From positions 1 to 64,000 of the forward strand of contig CAIOLM010000013.1 in NCBI GenBank assembly GCA_903859205.1: a stretch of 64,000 nucleotides of DNA, written 5' to 3'. This stretch comes from an uncultured Microbacteriaceae bacterium. Lineage in GTDB: Bacteria; Actinomycetota; Actinomycetes; Actinomycetales; Microbacteriaceae. Both the position numbers and the translations under genes were made by a program. This document shows, one piece after another, positions 37,430-46,496 of the stretch. The first letter of the stretch is position 1. Every line of letters starts with the position of its first letter. The notes beneath the pieces were generated by a model. The model made no database searches and was not told the origin of the DNA. It worked only from the letters and a program-made list of their open reading frames with translations.

Positions 37430-38152
37430 GTGCCTACCTATCGAGATGAAGCGGTAGTTCTGCGCACCCACAAGCTGGGTGAAGCAGACCGTATCGTCAC
37501 GATGCTCACCAAGGGTCACGGCAAGGTTCGCGCGGTTGCCAAAGGAGTGCGCCGCACTGCGTCGAAGTTTGGCTCGCGCCTCGAACCTTTCATGGTTGCG
37601 GATGTTCAGCTTTACGAAGGCAAGAGTCTTGACACGGTAAACCAGGCCGAGACTTTGGGTTCGTACGGCTCAGAGATTGTCGCGGACTACCAGCTGTACA
37701 CCGCGGCGAACGTCATGGTTGAAATCGCCGATCGGCTTACAGATTCTGAGGCTGCCCCGCAACAGTACTTGCTACTCGTCGGCGGTCTGCGTTCGCTCTC
37801 ACGCGGTGAGCACCCGGCGACCCTCACGCTCAATTCCTACCTCCTCAGAGCACTGTCGATTGCTGGTTGGGCTCCCTCGTTTGACTCATGCGCGAAGTGC
37901 GGAACCGTCGGGCTACATGAGCAATTCGTTGTTCAACTCGGCGGCATGGTCTGCGCCGATTGCGCTCCGACGGGTGCAGCCCGCATTGATGCTGAGACAG
38001 TTGGCGTGCTCGACGCACTTGTTCGCGGTGACTGGGACCGGGCAGAGGCGGCAGATTCCAAGGCATGGAGTCGTGCAGACGGTCTTGTCTCGGCTTACAC
38101 CCAGTGGCACTTGGAACGAGGATTGAAGTCTTTGGAGCACGTAGCGCGATGA
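37430..38152 (+). CDS. recO: DNA repair protein RecO
   Basis: Recombination mediator that loads RecA with RecR and RecF. The 240-residue protein starts [22 protein letters not shown], the OB-fold N terminus, contains [17 protein letters not shown] and has a zinc-finger pair CAKC...CADC (about residues 150-172). GTG 37430 is the start because the conserved N terminus begins there; the frame before it is a shadow of leuA. It is 7 bases after leuA and overlaps uppS by 4 bases (ATGA). Confidence 0.93.
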   Translation: MPTYRDEAVVLRTHKLGEADRIVTMLTKGHGKVRAVAKGVRRTASKFGSRLEPFMVADVQLYEGKSLDTVNQAETLGSYGSEIVADYQLYTAANVMVEIADRLTDSEAAPQQYLLLVGGLRSLSRGEHPATLTLNSYLLRALSIAGWAPSFDSCAKCGTVGLHEQFVVQLGGMVCADCAPTGAARIDAETVGVLDALVRGDWDRAEAADSKAWSRADGLVSAYTQWHLERGLKSLEHVAR

Positions 38153-38949
38153 GCAAGCCTTTTACGCACAAGGATGCCGTGGAGTTCCGCCCCCTCGACT
38201 GGACTGGCGTCTATCCGCCAAAGCTGCCGGTCGGTTCGGTACCGAAGCATGTCGCCATTGTGATGGACGGCAATGGGCGGTGGGCCAACGCGCGCGGGCT
38301 CACCCGCGTCGAGGGCCACAAGGCCGGTGAGGCTGCGCTTCTCGATGTCGTCGCAGGTGCAATCCAGATGGGCATCACGCATCTTTCTGTTTACGCTTTC
38401 TCCACTGAGAACTGGAAACGCTCGCCCGATGAAGTGCGTTTTCTGATGGGCTTCAACAGGGATGTTCTGCACCGCCGTCGCGATCAACTGAACGAATGGG
38501 GCGTTCGTGTTCGTTGGGCGGGTCGCAAACCCAAACTCTGGAAATCGGTCATTGAGGAGCTCCAGTTCGCCGAGGAACTAACCAAGAGAAACTCAACTCT
38601 GACCCTCACCATGTGTGTGAATTATGGCGGCCGGGTCGAAATCGCTGATGCGGTTTCTGCCATCGCCGCTGAGGTGGCAGAAGGCAAACTCGCTCCCGGC
38701 AAGATCACCGAGAAGACGCTTGCGAAGCATATGTACCAACCCGAGATGCCGGATGTCGACTTGTTCGTTCGCTCGAGCGGTGAGCAGCGCACCAGCAATT
38801 TCTTGCTCTGGCAGGCCGCCTACGCGGAGATGGTATTTCTTGATCGGCTCTGGCCCGATTTCACTCGCGAAGACCTGTGGCAGGCGGTCGAGGCCTACGT
38901 CGGACGTGATCGCCGCTTCGGTGGCGCCGTGGACTCCCCAACCAACTAG
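38149..38949 (+). CDS. uppS: Isoprenyl transferase (polyprenyl diphosphate synthase)
   Basis: Z-type prenyltransferase making the lipid carrier for cell-wall synthesis. The 266-residue protein has the pyrophosphate-binding [17 protein letters not shown] motif with catalytic Asp, [30 protein letters not shown] and the C-terminal [22 protein letters not shown] 38149 overlaps the recO stop; the chain length made (C50 or C55) cannot be read from sequence. Confidence 0.94.
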   Translation: MSKPFTHKDAVEFRPLDWTGVYPPKLPVGSVPKHVAIVMDGNGRWANARGLTRVEGHKAGEAALLDVVAGAIQMGITHLSVYAFSTENWKRSPDEVRFLMGFNRDVLHRRRDQLNEWGVRVRWAGRKPKLWKSVIEELQFAEELTKRNSTLTLTMCVNYGGRVEIADAVSAIAAEVAEGKLAPGKITEKTLAKHMYQPEMPDVDLFVRSSGEQRTSNFLLWQAAYAEMVFLDRLWPDFTREDLWQAVEAYVGRDRRFGGAVDSPTN

Positions 38950-39008
38950 TTCCAACGCCCAAGCGTGGGATACTAAAGGCTACGAAACGTGAGTGAAGCG
39001 AGTTGACG

Positions 39009-40181
39009 ATGGTGAGTAGTCCTGCGATTGCAGGCGGATTGGCAATTGGGCCCATCACCGTCGATGTTCCGGTCGTACTTGCTCCCATGGCGGGTATCAC
39101 GAACACCGCCTTTCGTCGCCTCTGCCGCGAATATGGGGCTGGCCTTTACGTCTCGGAGATGATCACGTCACGAGCCCTTGTCGAGCGCACGCCAGCCTCA
39201 ATGCGCCTGATTAAGCACCACGAGAGCGAGACGACTCGCTCGATTCAGCTGTACGGGGTCGACCCGAAAACGGTGGGCGACGCGGCTCGTATGCTGGCGG
39301 CCGAAGGCCTGGCCGACCACATCGATCTCAATTTCGGATGCCCGGTCCCCAAGGTCACGCGAAAAGGTGGCGGTGCCGCTTTGCCCTGGAAGACCGACCT
39401 TTTTCGAGACATCATCGAATCTGCCGTTGCAGGCGCAGGCGACCTGCCGTTGACCATCAAAATGCGTAAGGGAATCGATTCCGACCACCTCACATTCATT
39501 GAGGCGGGCAAAATAGCCCAGGGCGCCGGTGTCGCATCGATTGCCCTGCATGCTCGCACAGCCAGCGAGTACTACAGCGGCCAAGCCGACTGGAACGCCA
39601 TTGGCGAGTTGAAGTCGGTCATTACTGATGTTCCGGTTCTCGGCAACGGCGATATTTGGTCGGGCGAAGACGCCATTCGCATGATGGAGCAGACAGATTG
39701 CGACGGTGTTGTTGTTGGTCGCGGGTGTCTGGGGCGACCTTGGCTGTTTGCTGACCTCACAGCTGCCTTCAAGCACCGCGCAGGGTTGCAGACCGAGAGC
39801 TCGTTGGTTCAACCTGACCTTGGCTTTGTGGCCCAGGCTATTCGCCGTCACGCCGAACTTCTCGTTGAATTCTTTGACAGTGAAGAGCGAGCCTGTCGCG
39901 ATGTGCGCAAACACATGGCTTGGTATCTCAAGGGCTACTCGGTCGGCGGCGACCTGCGCTCCCGAATGGCCCTTGTCACTAGCCTCCAACACCTCGATGA
40001 CCTGCTTGGCGAGCTCGATTGGAGTGCTCCCTATCCCGGGCTTGCCGCCGAGGGGCAGCGCGGTCGCGCCGGAACGCCAAAAAAGACTGCTCTGCCCGAC
40101 CGCTGGCTCGAGTCGCGCACACTCGGCGATGCCGATCGCGCCACCGTCGCCGAGGCTGAAATCGATGCGAGCGGGGGATAG
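39009..40181 (+). CDS. dusB: tRNA dihydrouridine synthase DusB
   Basis: FMN enzyme that reduces uridine to dihydrouridine in tRNA D loops. The 390-residue protein has LAPMAGITNTAFRRLCREYG, the catalytic cysteine in NFGCPVPKVTRKGGG (about 105-120), TIKMRKGID and VLGNGDIW. The start may be ATG 39009, TTG 39003 or GTG 39012. dgt follows the stop directly. Confidence 0.92.
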   Translation: MVSSPAIAGGLAIGPITVDVPVVLAPMAGITNTAFRRLCREYGAGLYVSEMITSRALVERTPASMRLIKHHESETTRSIQLYGVDPKTVGDAARMLAAEGLADHIDLNFGCPVPKVTRKGGGAALPWKTDLFRDIIESAVAGAGDLPLTIKMRKGIDSDHLTFIEAGKIAQGAGVASIALHARTASEYYSGQADWNAIGELKSVITDVPVLGNGDIWSGEDAIRMMEQTDCDGVVVGRGCLGRPWLFADLTAAFKHRAGLQTESSLVQPDLGFVAQAIRRHAELLVEFFDSEERACRDVRKHMAWYLKGYSVGGDLRSRMALVTSLQHLDDLLGELDWSAPYPGLAAEGQRGRAGTPKKTALPDRWLESRTLGDADRATVAEAEIDASGG

Positions 40182-41441
40182 GTGAACGAGTCATTCATTC
40201 CCTCGGGGTACACCGAGGTTGACACTGCCCGCATGTGTGGCGAAGAGCACTCCTCCCGTCGCGGTCAATTTGCTCGCGACCGTGCCCGTCTTCTTCACTC
40301 CAGTGCCCTGCGTCGCCTCGCCGCTAAGACCCAGGTGCTCAGCCCCACTGCCGGGCTCGACTTCGCACGCAATCGCCTCACGCATTCCCTTGAGGTGGCC
40401 CAGGTCGGTCGCGAGCTCGCCGCATCACTCGGACTTGACCCAGACGTCGTCGACACCGCCTGCTTGGCGCACGACATCGGGCATCCACCCTTTGGGCACA
40501 ACGGTGAAAAGGCCCTCTCGGAGTGGTCGCAAGACATCGGTGGCTTTGAGGGTAACGCTCAGACGCTGCGCCTGCTCACGCGGCTCGAGGCCAAGGTCTT
40601 TGGCTCACGTGGGATGTCCTTCGGACTGAACTTGACCCGCGCCAGTCTCGACGCGAGCACCAAGTACCCGTGGCCTATCCAACAGGCCGTTATCGATCCC
40701 ACCGGACGCGCCAAGTTCGGTTTCTATGCAGACGACGTTCACGTCTTCGAATGGATGCGCGCAGACGCACCAGACCGAGTGCGCTGTATTGAGGCGCAGG
40801 TCATGGACCTTTCCGATGACATTGCCTATTCGGTGCACGACTTCGAAGATGCAATCGTGAATGGCTACATTGATGCTGCCGAGCTCGGCGCGCGCGTCGA
40901 TCACGACGCATTGGTCGACCAAATGTTTGAGTGGATCGGCGGTGAGCACTCTCATGACGAGCTCGTCGCGGCATTCGATCGACTCGACACTCTGGATGTG
41001 TGGGTTGACGAGTGGGACGGCTCGCGCATGGCTCAGGCCAAGCTGAAGAATCTGACGTCGAAGCTGATCGGGCGGTTCGCCCACGCGGCCACGCATGCGA
41101 CTCGCGCCGCCCATCCCCAAGGCTCTCTGGCGCGCTTCGGCGCTTCTGTCGTGGTGCCACGAGAGGTTCAGGCGGAAATCGCTGTTCTTAAGGGCATTGT
41201 GGCCGCGTTCGTGATGAAGATCAACTCACGACAGCCGGTCTATACCCACCAGCGCGAGGTCCTCACCGAACTCGCAGACAAACTCTGGTCGATGGGCCCA
41301 GCCGGACTAGATCGGGCATTTGCCGACGACTGGACGAGCGCGGCAGATGATGCCGCCCGCAAGCGAGTTGTTGTCGATCAGATTGCTAGCCTCACCGATC
41401 AGTCTGCTTTCGCATGGCACGAGCGAATCGTAGGTGCGTAG
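40182..41441 (+). CDS. dgt: Deoxyguanosinetriphosphate triphosphohydrolase-like protein
   Basis: HD-domain dNTPase that removes triphosphate from deoxynucleotides. The 419 residues contain the family N terminus (FARDRARLLHSSALRRLAAK), the first HD His in RLTHSLEVAQV, the HD pair in CLAHDIGHPPFGHNGE and the later Asp in LSDDIAYSVHDFED. Start GTG 40182 immediately follows the dusB stop, with GGGGGA upstream. Its stop shares one base with the dnaG start (TAGTG). The dgt-dnaG order is typical of actinobacteria. Confidence 0.92.
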   Translation: MNESFIPSGYTEVDTARMCGEEHSSRRGQFARDRARLLHSSALRRLAAKTQVLSPTAGLDFARNRLTHSLEVAQVGRELAASLGLDPDVVDTACLAHDIGHPPFGHNGEKALSEWSQDIGGFEGNAQTLRLLTRLEAKVFGSRGMSFGLNLTRASLDASTKYPWPIQQAVIDPTGRAKFGFYADDVHVFEWMRADAPDRVRCIEAQVMDLSDDIAYSVHDFEDAIVNGYIDAAELGARVDHDALVDQMFEWIGGEHSHDELVAAFDRLDTLDVWVDEWDGSRMAQAKLKNLTSKLIGRFAHAATHATRAAHPQGSLARFGASVVVPREVQAEIAVLKGIVAAFVMKINSRQPVYTHQREVLTELADKLWSMGPAGLDRAFADDWTSAADDAARKRVVVDQIASLTDQSAFAWHERIVGA

Positions 41442-43336
41442 TGGCCGGCAAGATTCGTGCTTCAGACATCGACGAGGTCAAGGCCCGCGTCAACATCGCT
41501 GACATCGTGGGTGAGCACGTCTCGCTGAAGAACGCGGGCGTCGGTTCGCTCAAGGGATTGTGTCCGTTCCACGATGAGCGGAGTCCAAGCTTTCACGTCA
41601 AGACAACGTCTGGCTTTTATCACTGCTTCGGCTGCGGCGAGAGCGGCGACGTTTACAGCTTCATGCAAAAGATGGACCACGTTACGTTCACCGAGGCCGT
41701 CGAACGCCTGGCGCAGCGCATCGGTTTTCAGCTGACGTATGAAGAAGGATCAGGCAAGCCAAGCGAGGGCGGCAACCGCGCACGATTGCTTGCAGCAAAC
41801 GCAGCCGCCGAGAAATTCTTCATTCAACAGCTGGCCAGCACGGGTGCTGCTGAGGGGCGCAAGTTCTTGGGCGAACGCGGCTTCGACCGGGCGGCTGCTG
41901 AACAATTTGGAATCGGCTTTGCCCCGAAGTCGTGGAGCGAGCTGCGCGACCATTTGAAAAAGCTCGGCTTCACCGACGACGAGCAGCTTGCAGCCGGCCT
42001 TCTCTCTCAAGGCGACAAGGGTCCGTACGACCGGTTCCGCGGCCGACTGGTGTGGCCCATTCGCGATGTAACGGGTCAAACGATTGGTTTCGGGGCACGC
42101 AAGCTTTTCGACGACGATAAGGGCCCGAAGTACCTCAACACCCCTGAGACGCCGGTCTATCACAAGGCTCAGGTCTTGTACGGTCTCGATTTGGCCAAAC
42201 GCGATATCGGTAAAACACGACGAGTCGTTGTTGTCGAGGGGTACACCGATGTCATGGCCGCCCATCTTTCGGGCGTCACGACAGCGGTTGCGACTTGCGG
42301 AACTGCCTTTGGAGTCGATCACATCAAGCTCATTCGGCGCGTGATGGGTGATGACTCTGGGTTGGGCGAGGTCATCTTCACCTTCGACCCCGATGCGGCT
42401 GGTCAGAAAGCCGCGATGCGTGCTTTTGGTGAGCAGGCGCGGTTCTCGGCCCAGACATTTGTCGCAGTCGCGCCCGAGGGGCTCGATCCGTGCGATTTAC
42501 GATTGCACCGCGGCGAGCAAGCTGTGCGCGACCTGATTGAATCCAAGGTGCCGATGTTCGAATTTGTCATTCGAACGGTGCTCAAGAACTACAACCTAGA
42601 CACGGTGGAGGGTCGCGTGGCTGCCTTGCGCGAGGCCGCTCCAATCATTGCCGACATTCGTGACTCCGCACTTAAGCCTGGTTATACACGTGAACTGGCT
42701 CGCCTCACCGGGGTCGACATGGCTGAGGCTCAATCGGCCGTCTCGCGGGCATCCAAGCAATCTTCGGTCTCGAGCGCAGCAGCACAGAATTCTTCGAACG
42801 GTCCCGCCGCTGGTGCGGGTGAGTCGACAGAGCCCGCGACCATCACGGGAAACACGTTCGCCATCGTGACCATGGAGGAGATTGCCCGCGACCCTGCGAT
42901 TCGACTCGAGCGCGATGCCCTGATGGCAATCCTGCAACACCCCACGCTTATTCCTGACCCTCAAATGGATGACGCGTGCAACGCGGTTCTTTCACAACCC
43001 GCGCTTGACACCATTCGCGCAGCAATCGGGGCAAATCGATCAACGCGCAATGGCCCCACCTGGCTACAGGAGGTTCTTGGGGATGTACCAGAGGCCCTGA
43101 CGCCGCTGGTTACCCAGCTCGCGGTTGCACCGCTTCCCGAGCCGGAGGAGGAGCGCATTCCCGCATACGTTCAGGGCATTGTCTCGAGTCTCGTCGAGAA
43201 GGATTTGGTGCGACGCAAGAGCGATCTGGTGTCGCGCCTCCAGCGCTTGGGCGGGGAGTCCTCAGACGAATCTCGGGCTATCTCGCAGGAGCTTCTGGCT
43301 CTCGAGAACAAGCGCCGCGACGTTCGCGGGTACTAA
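41441..43336 (+). CDS. dnaG: DNA primase
   Basis: Synthesises RNA primers at replication forks. The 631-residue protein has a CHC2-type zinc finger (Cys41, His44, Cys62, Cys65), the RNA polymerase/Toprim core with VVVEGYTDVMAAHLSG and IFTFDPDAAGQKAA, and a C-terminal DnaB-interacting region that ends EELLALENKRRDV-like. GTG 41441 is chosen since ASDIDEVKARVNIADIVGE is the conserved N terminus; upstream codons are a dgt shadow. It ends the long plus-strand run and is followed by tRNA-Asn. Confidence 0.95.
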   Translation: MAGKIRASDIDEVKARVNIADIVGEHVSLKNAGVGSLKGLCPFHDERSPSFHVKTTSGFYHCFGCGESGDVYSFMQKMDHVTFTEAVERLAQRIGFQLTYEEGSGKPSEGGNRARLLAANAAAEKFFIQQLASTGAAEGRKFLGERGFDRAAAEQFGIGFAPKSWSELRDHLKKLGFTDDEQLAAGLLSQGDKGPYDRFRGRLVWPIRDVTGQTIGFGARKLFDDDKGPKYLNTPETPVYHKAQVLYGLDLAKRDIGKTRRVVVVEGYTDVMAAHLSGVTTAVATCGTAFGVDHIKLIRRVMGDDSGLGEVIFTFDPDAAGQKAAMRAFGEQARFSAQTFVAVAPEGLDPCDLRLHRGEQAVRDLIESKVPMFEFVIRTVLKNYNLDTVEGRVAALREAAPIIADIRDSALKPGYTRELARLTGVDMAEAQSAVSRASKQSSVSSAAAQNSSNGPAAGAGESTEPATITGNTFAIVTMEEIARDPAIRLERDALMAILQHPTLIPDPQMDDACNAVLSQPALDTIRAAIGANRSTRNGPTWLQEVLGDVPEALTPLVTQLAVAPLPEPEEERIPAYVQGIVSSLVEKDLVRRKSDLVSRLQRLGGESSDESRAISQELLALENKRRDVRGY

Positions 43337-43426
43337 TCGAGTTCTCGCTCGCGTCCCGATCCACTTCTGCCATTGTCGTTTTGCGCTCCCGCGCTGGTGC
43401 TAAAGTAGAAGACGCGCAAGCGCCAT

Positions 43427-43499
43427 TCCTCGATAGCTCAATTGGCAGAGCAGCCGGCTGTTAACCGGCAGGTTGTTGGTTCGAGTCCAACTCGGGGAG
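43427..43499 (+). tRNA. tRNA-Asn (anticodon GTT)
   Basis: Cloverleaf with acceptor TCCTCGA/TCGGGGA (one G-U pair), D arm GCTC/GAGC, anticodon stem GCCGG/CCGGC with loop CTGTTAA (anticodon GTT), and T loop TTCGAGT. Discriminator G73 fits asparagine. CCA is not encoded. A weak -10 (TAAAGT, 43401-43406) lies upstream. Confidence 0.95.
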
Positions 43500-43517
43500 C
43501 AAGTTATAACGATGTGA

Positions 43518-44081
43518 TTACCCGTCGAGGTCATCGACGCCAGGCATCCATGACAGCCCCGGCTTGCCCCAGCCATTCGTCTTTCTCGCTTTTTCAGCTT
43601 GCTTGGCCTCGGCGTGCGCCAAGCGGTCGACGTAAAGCAAGCCATTGAGATGGTCGAACTCGTGCTGCATGATGCGAGCAAACCATCCTTCACACTCGAT
43701 TTCAAACGCGGCACCGTTCTCGTCGTGGGCTCGAAGGATCGCCTTGTCGGCTCGAATGAGCGGGAATCTCTCGCCTGGAAAAGACAGGCAACCTTCGTCA
43801 TCTGCCTCGGTGGGTTCACTCACCGGAGTGGGGGAGATGAACAGTTCGGGGTTCACGGCAACGCCGCGTCGGGCGGTGCCATCGTCGGCTGGATAGTCAT
43901 AAACGAAGACACGAAGCGGCACGCCAATTTGAGGGGCGGCAAGGCCAACGCCGGGAGCCTCATCCATCGTTTCGTACATGTCGGCTATGAGTTTTCTCAG
44001 CTCAGCGTCGAACGAGGTGACGGGCGTGGCTGGTGAGTGCAAAACTGGGTCGCCGGAGATGACGATAGGGCGTACGGTCAT
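43518..44081 (-). CDS. def: Peptide deformylase
   Basis: Iron or zinc hydrolase that removes the formyl group from new proteins. The 187 residues contain the three family motifs: GVGLAAPQIG (44-53), EGCLSFPG with metal ligand Cys98, and QHEFDHLNG with His140, catalytic Glu141 and His144. The C-terminal tail has KKxGW-like KTNGWGKPGLSWMPG. Start ATG 44081; a minus-strand TAGGCT lies 6 bases upstream, suggesting a leaderless mRNA. It converges on tRNA-Asn. Confidence 0.95.
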   Translation of the reverse strand: MTVRPIVISGDPVLHSPATPVTSFDAELRKLIADMYETMDEAPGVGLAAPQIGVPLRVFVYDYPADDGTARRGVAVNPELFISPTPVSEPTEADDEGCLSFPGERFPLIRADKAILRAHDENGAAFEIECEGWFARIMQHEFDHLNGLLYVDRLAHAEAKQAEKARKTNGWGKPGLSWMPGVDDLDG

Positions 44082-44087
44082 GCTTTA

Positions 44088-44093
44088 AGCCTA
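44088..44093 (-). promoter_or_regulatory. -10 element for a leaderless def transcript
   Basis: TAGGCT on the minus strand, 6 bases before the def ATG; no Shine-Dalgarno sequence is visible. Confidence 0.45.
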
Positions 44094-44129
44094 CGGCGTG
44101 GGTAACTGTGCATCGTTCGTATGTGCGGA

Positions 44130-44135
44130 TAGAGT
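44130..44135 (+). promoter_or_regulatory. -10 element for a leaderless DMT-transporter transcript
   Basis: TAGAGT is followed by 7 bases and ATG 44143. The def promoter points the other way from the same gap. Confidence 0.45.
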
Positions 44136-44142
44136 CGAAAGC

Positions 44143-45102
44143 ATGCTGACTGCCGGGGTCCTCGCTGCCGCTACGGTTCAATTCGATCCGTCGCAGTTGA
44201 TTGGTATCCCGTTCGCACTCGTTGGCGCGGTATTCATGTCCGTTGGGGCGCAGCTGCAGCACTCTGGTGTGGGCAAGGTTGACAGTGACACCCAGTCCGA
44301 CGGAAAGTCGGCTCTCAATGTCAAACAGCTGTTTGCGCTGCTCTCAAGGCCCTCCTGGCTATTCGGCACCGTCATGCTTGGTTTGGCCGTGGTCTTCCAG
44401 CTTGTGAGCCTCGGCTATTCGCCGATTATCGTGGTGCAGCCTATTGGCGCTGTTGCCCTCGTGTTGACTGCCATCATCAACTCGCGCGTGAGCAAGGTCA
44501 AGCTCAACCGGGCCAGCATCATTGCGATCAGTATGTGTGTTGGCGGTATCGCGCTCTTCGTCACTGTCGCAGCCTTTACCGCAGTTAACGCGCCCGTTCT
44601 GCCTGAAGACCTTGTGCAAATCTTGATCATCCTCGGTTTCATCATGCTGATTTTTGCGGTCTTGCACATGATTCTGCGTCACCGTCCGAGTGCGCTCTTC
44701 TACATTCTTGGTGCAGGTGTTCTGTACGGGTTTGTGGCTACGCTCGCCAAGGTGGTTGAGGCTCGGCTCTTCTCTAATCACATGGACGCACTGCTCTGGA
44801 TGGCATTGGCTGCGCTGCTAATCGCCGCGGTCATCGGTGGGCTTTTTGTGCAGAATGCCTATTCTTCCGGTCCGCCAGACTTGGTCATCGCTGGTCTCAC
44901 GGTCATCGATCCTCTCGTGGCTGTCTGCATCGGTATCGTCATCCTGGACGAGGCTCAGAACGCTCCAGGCTGGGCCATTTTCGTCTACATTCTGGCCGGT
45001 GCTATCGCCGTTGCTGGCGTTTTCCTCATGGCTCGCGTGCACCCGCAGTCGACAGGGGAAACAGGGGAAGTTCCTCGTTTGTCGAACCCTGTTATCAAGT
45101 AG
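44143..45102 (+). CDS. DMT-family (NIPA-like) membrane transporter
   Basis: A 319-residue integral membrane protein with about nine hydrophobic segments. The pattern IGIPFALVGAVFMSVGAQLQH, the repeated-half layout and VVQPIGAVALVLTAIINSRVSK resemble the drug/metabolite (EamA/NIPA) superfamily, here in a form common in Microbacteriaceae. The substrate is unknown; Mg2+ or small organic compounds are possible. The start is ATG 44143, with a TAGAGT -10 at leaderless spacing. A GT4 gene follows after 64 bases, with its own ribosome-binding site. Confidence 0.75.
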   Translation: MLTAGVLAAATVQFDPSQLIGIPFALVGAVFMSVGAQLQHSGVGKVDSDTQSDGKSALNVKQLFALLSRPSWLFGTVMLGLAVVFQLVSLGYSPIIVVQPIGAVALVLTAIINSRVSKVKLNRASIIAISMCVGGIALFVTVAAFTAVNAPVLPEDLVQILIILGFIMLIFAVLHMILRHRPSALFYILGAGVLYGFVATLAKVVEARLFSNHMDALLWMALAALLIAAVIGGLFVQNAYSSGPPDLVIAGLTVIDPLVAVCIGIVILDEAQNAPGWAIFVYILAGAIAVAGVFLMARVHPQSTGETGEVPRLSNPVIK

Positions 45103-45166
45103 CGCACGCGTAAACTATCTCTAGCGATATCGCTTCGCCCTCGCGCGGTGACCTAAAGGATTCTCT

Positions 45167-46402
45167 GTGGCCAAACCCTCCAGCTCGCCCTCGAAGCGAC
45201 CTGCTTCGTCGAGCAAGCCGCTGACGATTGTCATTGGCTGCGACACTTTTGGCCCCAACGTCAATGGTGCCGCCAAGTTCGCAGAACGCCTGGCTGCCGG
45301 TTTAGTAGGCCGCGGGCACAACGTGCACATCGTGGCCCCTGCGTACTCGCGAAAGCGTGGAACCTTCGTCGAGGAGCATGAAGGCGCCAAAATGAACGTT
45401 CACCGCCTCCGTAGCTGGCGATGGTTCCCACACGACTGGCTTCGATTCGCCTTACCGTGGCGAATCAATCAGAACTCGGCGCGCATTCTCGACGAGGTGA
45501 AGCCCGATGTTGTGCACTTCCAGTCGCACATCATTGTCGGCCGTGGGCTGTCCATTGAGGCTGAAAAGCGCGGTATCCGCATCATCGGCACTAACCACTT
45601 CATGCCAGAGAACTTGCTCGACTTTGCGGTTATTCCGAGGTGGGTGCACGATTTTGCCATTCGGTTGGCCTGGGCTGCCGCGGCTCGTACCTTTGGTCGC
45701 GCAGAGGCTGTTACGACGCCAACCCGCAAAGCTGCTGATTTTCTCGAGGAATTCACCCACCTCACCGACGTCCACGCCATCTCATGCGGCATCGATGCTC
45801 ATCACTACACCCCTACCTTCAACCCAGACGGCGAGAACAAAGCCGTCTTCGTTGGCCGAGTGACGGGCGAAAAGAAAATCGATGTTCTCATCCGCGCCAT
45901 GCAGCTTTTACCGGCTGATCTCAGGGCTAGCCTTGAGATTGTGGGTGGCGGAGACCTTCTGAATCACCACAAGCACCTTGTTCACCAGCTTGGTCTCGAA
46001 GGCAAAATTACTTTTACCGGATATGTCACTGACGACCAGCTCAAAGCGTCACTCACACGTGCAAAGGTGTTCGCGATGCCGTCAATCGCCGAATTGCAGT
46101 CGATTGCCACGATGGAGGCTATGGCGACGGCCCTCCCCGTGGTTGGAGCCAACGCAATGGCGCTTCCGCATCTTATTCACGATGGCGAGAACGGTTTCCT
46201 CTCTGAACCAGGCAACGTACAAGAGCTAGCCGACAAGCTTGAGCGAGTATTCAGGATGCCCTGGGCCGAGCTCGAGAAGATGAAGCAGGAGTCGCTTCAC
46301 TTCATTCGCGGTCACGACATCACGCGCACGCTCGACACTTTCGAGGCCTTGTATCGCGGCGAAGAGGTTGTCGACCCCGACCCGGAACTTACCGAAGACT
46401 AA
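45167..46402 (+). CDS. Family 4 glycosyltransferase (GT-B fold)
   Basis: A 411-residue retaining glycosyltransferase. The N-terminal domain begins DTFGPNVNGAAKFAERLAAG, a GxNGV-like acceptor loop, then DVVHFQSHIIVGRG and IIGTNHFMPENL. The C-terminal domain has FVGRVTGEKKIDVLIRAM, GYVTDDQLKASL and the E-x7-E motif ELQSIATME that contacts the sugar nucleotide. Similar proteins in actinobacteria add mannose or glucose to diacylglycerol or phosphatidylinositol; which of these is unknown. Start GTG 45167 with AAAGGA upstream. No signal peptide; a peripheral membrane location is likely. Confidence 0.85.
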   Translation: MAKPSSSPSKRPASSSKPLTIVIGCDTFGPNVNGAAKFAERLAAGLVGRGHNVHIVAPAYSRKRGTFVEEHEGAKMNVHRLRSWRWFPHDWLRFALPWRINQNSARILDEVKPDVVHFQSHIIVGRGLSIEAEKRGIRIIGTNHFMPENLLDFAVIPRWVHDFAIRLAWAAAARTFGRAEAVTTPTRKAADFLEEFTHLTDVHAISCGIDAHHYTPTFNPDGENKAVFVGRVTGEKKIDVLIRAMQLLPADLRASLEIVGGGDLLNHHKHLVHQLGLEGKITFTGYVTDDQLKASLTRAKVFAMPSIAELQSIATMEAMATALPVVGANAMALPHLIHDGENGFLSEPGNVQELADKLERVFRMPWAELEKMKQESLHFIRGHDITRTLDTFEALYRGEEVVDPDPELTED

Positions 46403-46418
46403 ACTCGAAGTACCTCAC

Positions 46419-46492
46419 GGGGCGGTAGCTCAGCTGGTTAGAGCAGCGGACTCATAATCCGTCGGTCACGGGTTCAAGTCCCGTCCGCCCTA
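46419..46492 (+). tRNA. tRNA with CAT anticodon (elongator tRNA-Met most likely)
   Basis: Cloverleaf: acceptor GGGGCGG with CCGCCCT (G1-U72 wobble), D arm GCTC/GAGC, anticodon loop CTCATAA (CAT), five-base variable loop, T loop TTCAAGT and A73. It lacks the initiator features (unpaired C1-A72 and three G-C pairs next to the anticodon loop). A lysidine-modified tRNA-Ile2 cannot be ruled out from the sequence alone. Confidence 0.9.
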
Positions 46493-46496
46493 CAGA

